In this document: positions 9,168 through 17,401 of the stretch, piece after piece
Position numbering within the stretch: the stretch's first letter is position 1
How the letters are laid out: every line of letters starts with the position of its first letter
Assembly (NCBI RefSeq): GCF_003148495.1
Contig: NZ_QGGH01000007.1
Span: 62,001-126,000 of the forward strand
Direction: 5' to 3'
Source of the DNA: Mesorhizobium loti
GTDB lineage: Bacteria > Pseudomonadota > Alphaproteobacteria > Rhizobiales > Rhizobiaceae
DNA: 64,000 bases
Program-made: the position numbers and the translations under genes
The notes under the pieces: generated by a model
Database searches by the model: none
The model's input: only the letters and a program-made list of their open reading frames with translations
What the model was told of the DNA's origin: nothing

Positions 9168-9707
9168 ATGGACAAGAGCCCCGACGCCTTTCGTACCATC
9201 AGCGAGGTCGCCGAAGATCTCGATCTGCCGCAGCATGTGCTGCGCTTCTGGGAAACGCGTTTCAACCAGATCAAGCCGATGAAGCGCGGCGGCGGTCGTC
9301 GTTACTACCGGCCGCAGGATGTCGAACTGATCAAGGGCATTCGCCACATGCTCTACGACCAGGGCTACACCATCAAGGGCGTGCAGAAACTGTTGCGCGA
9401 GAATGGCAATCATTTCCTGGTCGCCATCGGCAATGGTGACATGGCCGCCGTCGAGGCGATCTCGCAGCGCAGGCAGGCCGATCAGGTGCCGCTGACGCCT
9501 GCAGCCCAGCCGCGCGGCATGGATGACGAACTGGTTGGCCAGCCGCGGGTCAAGCCCAGCCGCCGCTTTTTCGGCCTGGGCAAGAGCGACGAGGACGGTC
9601 CGGTGCAGCCGGACGCGTCGAAGCTCTCGCGCGACAATCGGGCCTTGCTACAGGAGGCGCTGTTCGACCTCCTGGAATGCAAGCGCCTGCTTGACCAGGT
9701 GCGCTAA
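9168..9707 (+). CDS. MerR family transcriptional regulator
   Basis: 179-residue regulator with an N-terminal MerR winged helix: FRTISEVAEDLDLPQHVLRF, then WETRF and GGGRRYYRPQDVELIKGIRH. The remainder is a Gly/Pro-rich linker and a short C-terminal helix, without the Cys or aromatic cluster of a metal or drug sensor. The ligand is unknown. The ihfA-merR pairing suggests a housekeeping role. A palindromic repeat starts at the stop codon. Confidence 0.9.
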   Translation: MDKSPDAFRTISEVAEDLDLPQHVLRFWETRFNQIKPMKRGGGRRYYRPQDVELIKGIRHMLYDQGYTIKGVQKLLRENGNHFLVAIGNGDMAAVEAISQRRQADQVPLTPAAQPRGMDDELVGQPRVKPSRRFFGLGKSDEDGPVQPDASKLSRDNRALLQEALFDLLECKRLLDQVR

Positions 9708-9778
9708 AGCAATTCCAGGAAAAGTGTGACACGGTTTTCCCGGAAAAGCGCATGGCGCTTTCCCTTGGGAATTGCGTG
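9707..9778. repeat. Palindromic intergenic repeat, copy 1
   Basis: About 72 bases bounded by AAGCAATTCC and GGGAATTGCG, with an internal palindrome around AAAGCGCATGGCGCTTTCC and a GGTTTTCCCGGAAAA core. The reverse complement of 26019-26091 is nearly identical. It abuts the MerR stop codon. It resembles the short imperfect-palindrome elements of rhizobial genomes; a formal family name cannot be assigned here. Confidence 0.8.
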
Positions 9779-9884
9779 AAAACAAAGAGATAGAGCAGCC
9801 CGAAGCGACATCGATATCTCGAAAACCGGAACCCGTCTTCCGGTGAGGCGTTTCGTTTCCTTCTGCAAGTGAAGGAAACACATC

Positions 9885-10187
9885 ATGGCATCATTTTCGA
9901 CCCTCTCGGACATCGACCTCGACAAGCAGGTCGCGGCTCTCACCAAGGAATTGGCCAGCTTGAGGAGGGCTGTGGCGAGGCGCGGCGGCGCCTATTACGA
10001 GGACGGTCGCGATGCCGCGCTCGACACCTATTCCGATCTTGCCGGGCGTCTGCGCGATGCCATGCCGGCAATCCGCAAACAGGGCAGGGTGATCGAGAAG
10101 TCGGCCCGCGACCATCCGGCGGCGGCCGCCGCGGTCGGCCTTGTGGTGCTCGGGCTTGTTGCCAGCCTGCTGCTCAGCCGGCGCTGA
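9885..10187 (+). CDS. Small C-tail-anchored protein, ElaB/DUF883-like
   Basis: 100 residues: an amphipathic N-terminal coiled coil (LDKQVAALTKELASLRRAVA), a helical middle, the RDHPAAAAAVGLVVLGLVAS segment and a short SRR tail. The architecture of a coiled coil with a C-terminal membrane helix after a DHP motif matches DUF883/ElaB stationary-phase proteins that sit on the inner membrane. A GAAGGAAA ribosome binding site supports the ATG. Family assignment is from architecture only. Confidence 0.75.
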   Translation: MASFSTLSDIDLDKQVAALTKELASLRRAVARRGGAYYEDGRDAALDTYSDLAGRLRDAMPAIRKQGRVIEKSARDHPAAAAAVGLVVLGLVASLLLSRR

Positions 10188-10228
10188 GCTGCGACCCTTG
10201 GTATCCTCTCCGGAACAATGACGAACAA

Positions 10229-10268
10229 AAATAGCGGCCGCCCTTCGGAGCGGTCGCCGTCGTTTTTT
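10229..10268 (+). terminator. Rho-independent terminator after the ElaB-like gene
   Basis: GCGGCCG pairs with CGGTCGC (one G-U) around an 8-base loop containing CTTCGG, and a run of six T follows shortly after. It separates the plus-strand gene from the convergent XRE gene. Confidence 0.65.
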
Positions 10269-10319
10269 ATCGGGTCCTGCCTAAATCTTAGGCTTTGCCA
10301 GAGGACCATGATTGGAAGC

Positions 10320-11177
10320 TCAGACAGTCCCTGTTGGGAACGACATGCCGGCCAGTCTGTGCGCGAAGCCGGACGCCTCGTGCGCATTGATGTCGGCGGC
10401 GCGGATCAGATTGTCGAAGTGCTGGATCAGTGTCTGGATCGGCTGGGTGGCGTTGAGCACCAGATACATGTCGCCGACATAGATGGCGGCACGATAGGGG
10501 CCGAAGATGGTGTAGGGGATCGAATAGCGCATCCGCCCATCATAGAGAAATAGCCGGAAGGTCGGGTAGAGGTCGTCGAGCAGCGTCGCCATATGCAGCA
10601 ACTGGGCGCGCCGGTCGGCTTCCGGGAAACGATCCCAGACACCCAGGCCGCGGGCAAAGATCTCCAGCGTGTGGCGCGGCATGCAGACTTCCATGTCGGT
10701 TTCCGGCCGCCTGTTATAGTCGATGCGGTATTGGGTTTCTCCGGCCTGGGCGAGGCGGCTCTTGTTGGCGATGCCCGCCTCGTAGTCGACCAGCGCTTCG
10801 GTGCGCAGAAGATCGGGAATGCCGGCTGGAACGTAGCGGATCTTGGTGCCGGCCGCCTCGGCATGCCATTTGGCCAGCAGCGTGCGGTCGAAACCGTCGG
10901 GCGCTTCCTCGATCTCCAGGCTCTCGCGGATTTCGCCCGTGAGGCCCTCGTCCTGGCTGAGGCCGAGAAGCCAGTCCAGTGACACCTTGAACTCGGCGGC
11001 GATGTTGAGCAGCGTTTCGGCGCGGGGCAGGCGGGTCGAGGCGCCCGACAGCAGCTGCGACAGCGCCGAGCGGTCGATGCCAACCGCGGTCGCGAAGGCC
11101 GACTGGTTGAGGTCGGAGCGTGTCAAGAGCATTTTCAGGCGTTCGCGGAAGATCGTCGACAGGTCGCGCTTGTCCAT
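10320..11177 (-). CDS. XRE-family regulator with large C-terminal sensor domain
   Basis: 285-residue transcription factor. Residues ~15-70 form a Cro/C1-type HTH: LNQSAFATAVGIDRSALSQL, then RLPRAETLLNIAAEFKVSLD and WLLGLS. The ~200-residue C-terminal part is shared by uncharacterised alphaproteobacterial XRE proteins; I see no enzymatic motif. It is divergent from the desaturase gene across a 217-base intergenic region with a perfect dyad (11343-11364), so it may control that gene and itself. This is inference from position. Confidence 0.85.
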   Translation of the reverse strand: MDKRDLSTIFRERLKMLLTRSDLNQSAFATAVGIDRSALSQLLSGASTRLPRAETLLNIAAEFKVSLDWLLGLSQDEGLTGEIRESLEIEEAPDGFDRTLLAKWHAEAAGTKIRYVPAGIPDLLRTEALVDYEAGIANKSRLAQAGETQYRIDYNRRPETDMEVCMPRHTLEIFARGLGVWDRFPEADRRAQLLHMATLLDDLYPTFRLFLYDGRMRYSIPYTIFGPYRAAIYVGDMYLVLNATQPIQTLIQHFDNLIRAADINAHEASGFAHRLAGMSFPTGTV

Positions 11178-11342
11178 GTCCGTGCTCCAAGCCGATTGAG
11201 GAAAAATTTGCGCCGAACCGCTTCCAAGCGCATCTCAGGCGTAAATGAATCCCTAAGTCTGTTTACAATGTATAACATGTGCGGTTAAAAATGCGCAATC
11301 GCAACAGTTTGTGCACTTTGTCTCGTTGAGTGGAATCATTTC

Positions 11343-11364
11343 TCCTGACACAATGCTGTCAGGA
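11343..11364. promoter_or_regulatory. Dyad upstream of the desaturase, candidate operator
   Basis: A perfect inverted repeat, TCCTGACA-N6-TGTCAGGA, lies 30 bases before the desaturase start. Its 14-base centre-to-centre spacing is suitable for a dimeric repressor such as the divergent XRE protein. There is no T run in either direction, so it is not a terminator. Confidence 0.4.
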
Positions 11365-11394
11365 ACCAATTGGGGTTCCGGCGACTGAGGGACA

Positions 11395-12417
11395 GTGGTC
11401 GATAGCATGACGAGCAAGAGCATCAGGCGACACAGCGTACCGGCCATCGAGTGGCCGACCGTGGTACTCGCCTTCTTCTGTTACGCAACATGGCTCGCCA
11501 CCGGTTTCCTGCTCTGGCCATCCTACCCCGTCCTGGCGCTCGCCGTCCTGGCTTTCACCGCCGCACTGCAATCTTCGATCATGCACGAAGTGCTGCACGG
11601 TCATCCGACGCGCAACGCGCGGGTCAACGAAGCCTTTGTGTTTCTGCCGATCGGTCTGGTCTGGCCATTCCGCCGCTTCAAGACCATTCATCTGCGCCAT
11701 CACGCCGACGAGCGGCTGACCGATCCACTGGACGATCCCGAGAGCTATTATCAAGCACTCTGGCAGCATGACGAGCTGCCGCCGACGATGAAATTCCTGC
11801 TCAAGATCAACAACACCATGGCCGGCCGTTTCGTGCTCGGCCCCTGGCTGTCCTGCGTCGGCTTCTTCATCGACGACGCCAAGCAGATGATTGCGGGCGA
11901 CAAGGCGATCCGCAAGGCCTGGCTGCTGCATGCGATCGGCCTGGCTGTCGTGCTGCCGATCGTCCAGTTCGGCTTCGGCATCCCGCTGTGGCTTTACATT
12001 CTGGTCCCGGTCTGGCTCGGCCAGTCGCTGATCTCGATCCGTACGTTCGCCGAGCATCAATGGTCGGAACATCCGGAAGGCCGCACGGTGATCGTCGAGC
12101 GCTCGCCGCTGTCGTTCCTGTTCCTCAACAACAATCTGCACTTCGTCCACCACAAGACCCCGACCGTGGCCTGGTACAAGCTGCCCAAGCTGTTTCGTGA
12201 CCGCCGTGAGGAATGGCTGCGGATGAACAATGGCTATGCCTATCCGAACTATTTCGCGCTGATAAAAGCCTATGCCTTCAAGGCGAAAGAGCCGATCGTG
12301 CACCCGGTGCTGCGACGTGCGCCTGAGCCGGGCAGGGCCTTCAAGCCGCGCATCAGGGCGCGCAGCATCAGCGGGCTGGGCAGTGCGCCGGTTCCCGCCG
12401 AGCCGCCAAAGGAATAA
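11395..12417 (+). CDS. Membrane fatty acid desaturase family protein
   Basis: Di-iron integral-membrane desaturase/hydroxylase superfamily. The His boxes are HEVLHGH, HLRHH and HFVHH, with FAEHQ in the third region; hydrophobic segments flank them. The 340-residue length fits bacterial desaturases; the same superfamily includes carotenoid ketolases, so the substrate is open. GTG is used here, and an ATG 12 bases downstream is an alternative since GAGGGA is very close to the GTG. The gene is monocistronic and divergent from the XRE regulator. Confidence 0.85.
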   Translation: MVDSMTSKSIRRHSVPAIEWPTVVLAFFCYATWLATGFLLWPSYPVLALAVLAFTAALQSSIMHEVLHGHPTRNARVNEAFVFLPIGLVWPFRRFKTIHLRHHADERLTDPLDDPESYYQALWQHDELPPTMKFLLKINNTMAGRFVLGPWLSCVGFFIDDAKQMIAGDKAIRKAWLLHAIGLAVVLPIVQFGFGIPLWLYILVPVWLGQSLISIRTFAEHQWSEHPEGRTVIVERSPLSFLFLNNNLHFVHHKTPTVAWYKLPKLFRDRREEWLRMNNGYAYPNYFALIKAYAFKAKEPIVHPVLRRAPEPGRAFKPRIRARSISGLGSAPVPAEPPKE

Positions 12418-12509
12418 TTCCGGCCTATCCGGGGATCCGTGTCGGCCAATTCTGATTGGACGCCGCGTTTCTGCGATCCTTTTTCCAGACATGATGATTG
12501 AGTGTCGGC

Positions 12510-13337
12510 ATGAGTGAATTGGTTGCGGCGTTGCCGATGTATGACTGGCCCGAAGTGCGCGGCGAGGTCGACGCGCAATGGGCACGATTGCGCGATGCCT
12601 TCCGGCAAAAAGGTATCGACGCGCCGCAAACCCTGGTGCGCAGCAATGGTGACCTGCCGTCGGTGCCGGGCGGTATTCGCGATGCTGCCGGTACATTGAT
12701 CGCGCCCGATCCGGCGACCCTGCCGCCGGATGAACTCGACTATCACAAGCTTTGGCTGCACCCGGCGCTGTTGTTCGCGCAGACCTGCTGGGGGCCGATG
12801 GAGCTTGGCCTGTCCAGGCATGTGCAGGTGATCGGCCAGCCCAGCTACGACGCCTACGAAGGCGGGCAAGGCGAACTCTATTCCAGCGCGCTGGTGATGC
12901 GGACAGGCGAGGGGCCGGAAGTTCTATCGCCGGCGAACGGCAGCCCCTTGCTCCCGCTCGATCTGATGCGTGGCAAGCGCTTCACCTTCAACAGCCTCGA
13001 TTCGATGTCGGGGTTTCTCGGACTGACACGCGACCTGGATGTGATGGGCGAAAGTCTGGACATCTTTGCCTCGCGGAGCGAAAGCGGCGGCCATCGCGCT
13101 TCGATCGTCGCCATTGCCGAAGGCAGGGCCGATGTTGCGGCGATCGACTGCGAGAGCTGGATACTGGCGCAACGCTTCGAGCCGGCGGCGAAAAAGGTGG
13201 CGGTCGTCGGCTGGACGGGACGGCGCAAAGGCCTGCCTTACATCACCGCCGCAACGACGCCGGAAAAGACGGTCAAGGCGCTGCGTGAGGCCATTGCCGG
13301 ACTAGCCGAGCAGCCGCTCGTCAAGCGGGTAGGTTGA
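12510..13337 (+). CDS. PhnD-like phosphonate/phosphite-type binding protein, orphan
   Basis: 275 residues with the fold of PhnD-type periplasmic binding proteins: ALPMYDWPEVRGEVDAQWA at the start, then HPALLFAQTCWGPME, FNSLDSMSGFLGL and GRADVAAIDCESW. No signal peptide or lipobox precedes the domain, and no permease or ATPase gene is adjacent, so it may be cytosolic or a non-transport binding protein. The start is the ATG before SELVAAL; an upstream TTG is less likely. The last 36 bases overlap the convergent M24 gene. Confidence 0.8.
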   Translation: MSELVAALPMYDWPEVRGEVDAQWARLRDAFRQKGIDAPQTLVRSNGDLPSVPGGIRDAAGTLIAPDPATLPPDELDYHKLWLHPALLFAQTCWGPMELGLSRHVQVIGQPSYDAYEGGQGELYSSALVMRTGEGPEVLSPANGSPLLPLDLMRGKRFTFNSLDSMSGFLGLTRDLDVMGESLDIFASRSESGGHRASIVAIAEGRADVAAIDCESWILAQRFEPAAKKVAVVGWTGRRKGLPYITAATTPEKTVKALREAIAGLAEQPLVKRVG

Positions 13338-14657
13338 GAGCTGCTCGTTGCCGGCCGCGGTGATCAGGATCTGCTCCTCGATCTTGACGCCCTCGCGCCC
13401 GCCAAGCCGGCCGATATAGCTTTCCACGCACAGCACCATGCCTGGTTCCAGCACGCCGTCCGGCGTGTCTGATGTCCAGTCGCTGGCATGCGGCAGCGTC
13501 GGATATTCATCGGCCAGCCCAACGCCGTGATAAAGCACGCCGTAACGGGTCGGGAAGCAATCGCCGGGCGGTACCGCCGAGCGTTCGACAAGGTCGCGAA
13601 ACCTGATGCCCGGCTGCATCAGAGCCGTGTTGTGTTCGATCTGATCGGCGGCGATGCGAAACAGGTCGCGCTGTTCGTTGGTCGGCGTTGTATCGCCGCA
13701 CAGCCATGTGCGCGACAGGTCGGCGCAGAAGCCGTAGGGACCGATCAGGTCGGTGTCGAAGGCTACAAGATCGCCAGCCTCGATCTTGCGTGACGAGCAT
13801 TCCTGGAACCACGGATTGGTGCGCGGCCCCGACGTGAGCAATCGCGTCTCGATCCATTCGCCGCCGCGCGCGATGTTCCCGCGATGAAGTTCCGCCCACA
13901 ATTCGTTCTCGGAAATGCCCGGCTTCAGCGCCTGTTCCATCTCGCCCATCGCCGCTTCGCAAGCGACGATGGCGCGGCGCATGGCCAGGATTTCGTCCGG
14001 AGACTTGATCAGCCGCGCGTTCTCCATCACCGCTTCGCCATTGCCGATGGAAATGCCGAGGCGAGCCAGTTCCTCGACGCCTTCCGGATTGATGTGGTCG
14101 ATGGCGATCCGGCTGTTGCCGCCACCATGCTCTTTCACCAGATCGACGATTCCGGCGGCCCAGCGGCGGACTTTCTGCTCGGTCAGTTCGCCGCCATAGA
14201 GATACATCCACGATACCGCCGGCCGCACTTCGTCGACGACGCCGGAATGGTCGGACAGGTGCTCGCAGGAAAAATAGTCGAACAGCACCACCGGCCCGTC
14301 GGTGGCAACAAAACAATGCCGCGTCGGGTTGTGCGCCACCCAGAGCTGCATGTTGGTGCTGTCGGTGGCGTAGCGGATGTTGACGGGGTCGTAGAGCAGA
14401 GCGCCGGCGTATCCGCGGCGCTTCAGCTCAGCGCGGATGCGTTCCAGCCGGTACTGGCGCATCGCAGGCAGATCGGGAGCGGCAATGCCTGCCGCTGCCC
14501 ATTCAGCCTCAGCCTGCGCGCCGTAGCCCAGCACATGCTGGTTGAGCGAAGCCGCCTTCTGGCGGGAGGCGTCGCGCAGCGCTTCGATAGAGTCCGGCTC
14601 GAACGGCATGATCTTGCGATGCCGGCCAAAGCTGCCCTTTGGCCCCGCGCTGTCCAT
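13302..14657 (-). CDS. dddP: M24-fold metalloenzyme, candidate DMSP lyase DddP
   Basis: 451-residue protein of the M24 (aminopeptidase P/creatinase) fold. C-terminal residues are Asp301 and Asp303 (FDTD), Asp313 (CADLSRTW), Tyr372, His377 (LYHGVG), Asp383, Glu412 (LCVE) and Glu427 (KIEE). These have the same spacing as the iron ligands and catalytic residues I remember for Ruegeria DddP (Asp295, Asp297, Asp307, Tyr366, His371, Asp377, Glu406, Glu421), a constant offset of six. DddP cleaves dimethylsulfoniopropionate to DMS and acrylate. A plain Xaa-Pro peptidase is the alternative. It starts two bases after the DMGDH-like stop; a second ATG lies 48 bases in. Confidence 0.7.
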   Translation of the reverse strand: MDSAGPKGSFGRHRKIMPFEPDSIEALRDASRQKAASLNQHVLGYGAQAEAEWAAAGIAAPDLPAMRQYRLERIRAELKRRGYAGALLYDPVNIRYATDSTNMQLWVAHNPTRHCFVATDGPVVLFDYFSCEHLSDHSGVVDEVRPAVSWMYLYGGELTEQKVRRWAAGIVDLVKEHGGGNSRIAIDHINPEGVEELARLGISIGNGEAVMENARLIKSPDEILAMRRAIVACEAAMGEMEQALKPGISENELWAELHRGNIARGGEWIETRLLTSGPRTNPWFQECSSRKIEAGDLVAFDTDLIGPYGFCADLSRTWLCGDTTPTNEQRDLFRIAADQIEHNTALMQPGIRFRDLVERSAVPPGDCFPTRYGVLYHGVGLADEYPTLPHASDWTSDTPDGVLEPGMVLCVESYIGRLGGREGVKIEEQILITAAGNEQLSTYPLDERLLG

Positions 14658-14659
14658 GA

Positions 14660-17230
14660 TCAGGTCCGCATCTTCTCGCCGCTAGGGTCGAAGGGCGCTT
14701 CGACGTTGATGCGGGCCGGTCGGCGGTGTCCGAGGATCTCGATCTCGAACAGTCCGGCACTTTCGTCCTCGGCAAGAGCCGCCGGCACATAGCCTTGCGC
14801 CATCGACTTCTGCACATAGTGGGCATAGCCGCCCGACGTGACCCAGCCAACCACGCGCCAGTCGCCGTCGACGATGCCGCGCACGGCGGACGCGCCTTCG
14901 GCAGCCTTGGAGCCACGTATTTCCTTGCCGCTCTTGTCGAAGCGCGGCGCGCCATAGCCGTGCGGCTTTTCAACCGTGCCGTAGTCCTTGCTGACCTTGG
15001 CCCAGATCGGCTCGTCGCCCATGACATCGGCATCGGCGGCATCGACGATGAAGGAAACGCGGCGCAGTTTTGGTCCTTCGGCCTGTTCCTTGGCGGCAGC
15101 CTCGCGGCCGATGAAGTCGTTTTTCTCCAGCTTGATGAAGCGATCCATCGCGCCTTCGAACGGTCCGTAGATCGGCCGCAGCTCGCGGAACCAGGTCGGA
15201 AAGTTCTTTTCGAGACGCATGGAGAGCAGAGCGCGCATGCCGAAATCGACGAGACCGAACTCCTCGCCAGCGTCCTTGATCGCCTGATAGACGAGGCGCT
15301 GGTAGGCTGGCGCCATCCAGATTTCGTAGCCCAGGTCGCCGGTGTAGGTGATGCGGTTGACCAGGCATGGCGCGCCGCCGACAGCCATCTCGCGGAAATC
15401 CATGAAGCGGAAGGCTTTGGTCGAGATGTCGACATCGACCAGCTTCTGAAGCAAGTCGCGCGACTTCGGCCCGGCGATCGACAGGCCGACCAGCGTCTGG
15501 TCAAAGCGGTGGATGCGGACCGACCCGTCCTTCGGCAGGTGCTTTTCGAACCAGCGCATGTGGTATTTCTGCGCCGCCGACGAACCCCAGATCATGAAGC
15601 GGTCTTCGGCCGCCTTGGCGATGGTGAAATCGCCGATCAGCTTGCCGAATTCGTTGAGCATCGGCGTCAGCACGATGCGGCCGGTCTTCGGCATGCGGTT
15701 GGTCATCAGCCGGTTGAGGAAATCCTCGGCCGCAGGTCCCGACACTTCGTATTTGGCGAAGTTGGCGATCTCGGTGACGCCGACACGCTCACGCGTGGCG
15801 CGCACTTCCTCGCCGATCGGCCCGAAGTCGTTGGAGCGGTGGAAGGAGACGATATCCCTGGGTTCCTTGCCCTTCGGCGCGAACCAGAGCGGCGTCTCAA
15901 GTCCCCAGCTGTCGCCCATGACCGCATTGTTGGCCAGCATCGTGTCGTAGAGCGGCGTCGTCTGCGCCGGGCGTGCGGCCGGCAGTTCCTCATTGGGGAA
16001 GCGGATGGAGAACCGGCGCGAATAGTTTTCGCGCACCTTGGCGTTTGTGTAGCGCAGGCCTGCCCATTCGCCGAAGCGGGTGACATCCATGCCCCAGACG
16101 TCGAAGCCGGGGTCGCCATGCACCATCCAGTTCGACAAAGCGAGGCCAACGCCGCCGCCCTGGCTGAAGCCGGCCATGACGGCGCAGGCGCACCAGAAAT
16201 TGGTCAGGCCCTGCACCGGGCCGACCAGCGGGTTGCCGTCGAGCGCGAAGGTGAAGGGGCCGTTGATGATCTGCTTGATGCCGGCCTTCTCGATGCCGGG
16301 GAAATGCTTGAAGCCGATTTCCAGTGACGGCGCGATGCGGTCGAGGTCGGGCGGGAGCAATTCATGGCCGAAATCCCACGGCGTGTTGACCGGCGACCAC
16401 GGCTTGCAGGCCTTCTCATAGGTGCCGAGCAGGATGCCGTTGCGCTCCTGGCGGGTGTAGATCTCGCCCTTGAAGTCGAGTACGCCGATCATTTCGCGCC
16501 CGGTCGACTTGTTGAACTCCTCGACCTCGGGCATCGGCTCGGTCAAGAGATACATATGCTCCATGGCCAGCACCGGCAATTCGACGCCGACCATGCGGCC
16601 GATCTCGCGCGCCCACAGGCCGCCGCAATTGACGACATGCTCGGCCTTCACCGTGCCTTGTTCGGTGACGACGTTCCAGGTGCCGTCGACCTCTTGCGTC
16701 AGTTCAACGACGCGGTTGCGCAGCACGATCTCGGCGCCGAGTTTCTTGGCCGCCTTGGAGTAGGCGATGGTGGTGCCGGACGGATCGAGATGGCCTTCGA
16801 CCGGATCCCACATGGCGCCGACGAAATTGGTCTCGTCCATCAGCGGGAACATCGCCTTGGCTTCGGACGGGGTGATCAGCTCGGTGTCCATGCCGAGATA
16901 GCGGCCCTTGGCGTGGGCAAGGCGCAGGAAGTCCATGCGCTCGGGCGTGTCGGCCATCATCACGCCGCCGGTCAAATGCAGCGAGCAGGACTGGCCTGAT
17001 ATTTCCTCGATCTCCTTGTAGAGCTGCACCGTATAGGCCTGCAGCTTGGCGACGTTGGGATCGCCGTTCAGCGTGTGGAAGCCGCCCGCCGCATGCCAGG
17101 ACGAGCCGGAGGTGAGTTCCGAGCGCTCGATCAGCATGATGTCGGTCCAGCCGGCCTTGGCCAGGTGATAGAGAACCGAGCAGCCGACGACGCCGCCGCC
17201 GATGACAACCGCTTTTACGTGAGATTTCAT
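14660..17230 (-). CDS. Dimethylglycine/sarcosine dehydrogenase-like flavoprotein with GcvT domain
   Basis: 856 residues. The N-terminal DAO-type FAD domain has VVIGGGVVGCSVLYHLAKAG and GSSWHAAGG, the latter carrying the His that holds FAD covalently in this family. After an FAO_M linker there is a GcvT-type folate-binding domain (RLMTNRMPKTGRIVLTPMLN, later FGMRALLSMRLEKNF). Relatives N-demethylate dimethylglycine or sarcosine and pass the C1 unit to tetrahydrofolate. It lies between the DddP-like and MttB-like genes in one minus-strand run. Exact substrate unknown. Confidence 0.88.
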   Translation of the reverse strand: MKSHVKAVVIGGGVVGCSVLYHLAKAGWTDIMLIERSELTSGSSWHAAGGFHTLNGDPNVAKLQAYTVQLYKEIEEISGQSCSLHLTGGVMMADTPERMDFLRLAHAKGRYLGMDTELITPSEAKAMFPLMDETNFVGAMWDPVEGHLDPSGTTIAYSKAAKKLGAEIVLRNRVVELTQEVDGTWNVVTEQGTVKAEHVVNCGGLWAREIGRMVGVELPVLAMEHMYLLTEPMPEVEEFNKSTGREMIGVLDFKGEIYTRQERNGILLGTYEKACKPWSPVNTPWDFGHELLPPDLDRIAPSLEIGFKHFPGIEKAGIKQIINGPFTFALDGNPLVGPVQGLTNFWCACAVMAGFSQGGGVGLALSNWMVHGDPGFDVWGMDVTRFGEWAGLRYTNAKVRENYSRRFSIRFPNEELPAARPAQTTPLYDTMLANNAVMGDSWGLETPLWFAPKGKEPRDIVSFHRSNDFGPIGEEVRATRERVGVTEIANFAKYEVSGPAAEDFLNRLMTNRMPKTGRIVLTPMLNEFGKLIGDFTIAKAAEDRFMIWGSSAAQKYHMRWFEKHLPKDGSVRIHRFDQTLVGLSIAGPKSRDLLQKLVDVDISTKAFRFMDFREMAVGGAPCLVNRITYTGDLGYEIWMAPAYQRLVYQAIKDAGEEFGLVDFGMRALLSMRLEKNFPTWFRELRPIYGPFEGAMDRFIKLEKNDFIGREAAAKEQAEGPKLRRVSFIVDAADADVMGDEPIWAKVSKDYGTVEKPHGYGAPRFDKSGKEIRGSKAAEGASAVRGIVDGDWRVVGWVTSGGYAHYVQKSMAQGYVPAALAEDESAGLFEIEILGHRRPARINVEAPFDPSGEKMRT

Positions 17231-17319
17231 TTAGATAGGTCCGTTTTTGAAGAGATTGAATCGGGTGGCCCCTCTGGAGGGAAAGGAAGGGCGCCAGCCT
17301 GCATAAGCTCGCACCTTTC

Positions 17320-17364
17320 CTCTCCCCCCGTCGATCGGGGGAGAGGTGTCGAGCGCAGCTCGAC
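17320..17364. repeat. Two consecutive intergenic hairpins (BIME-like)
   Basis: The stem CTCTCCCCC / GGGGGAGAG (17320-17345) is followed three bases later by GTCGAG-CGCAG-CTCGAC (17348-17364) and by a purine-rich GGAGTGGGGG. Paired hairpins like this occur between many rhizobial genes. Here they sit between the MttB-like and DMGDH-like genes and may attenuate or stabilise the transcript. Confidence 0.6.
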
Positions 17365-17401
17365 GGAGTGGGGGTCGACTGTTCATCAACAACACAGACG
17401 A

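Noticed and set aside
14726..16327. 533-codon plus-strand open frame
   Set aside because: Lies opposite the DMGDH-like gene; no recognisable fold or ribosome binding site.
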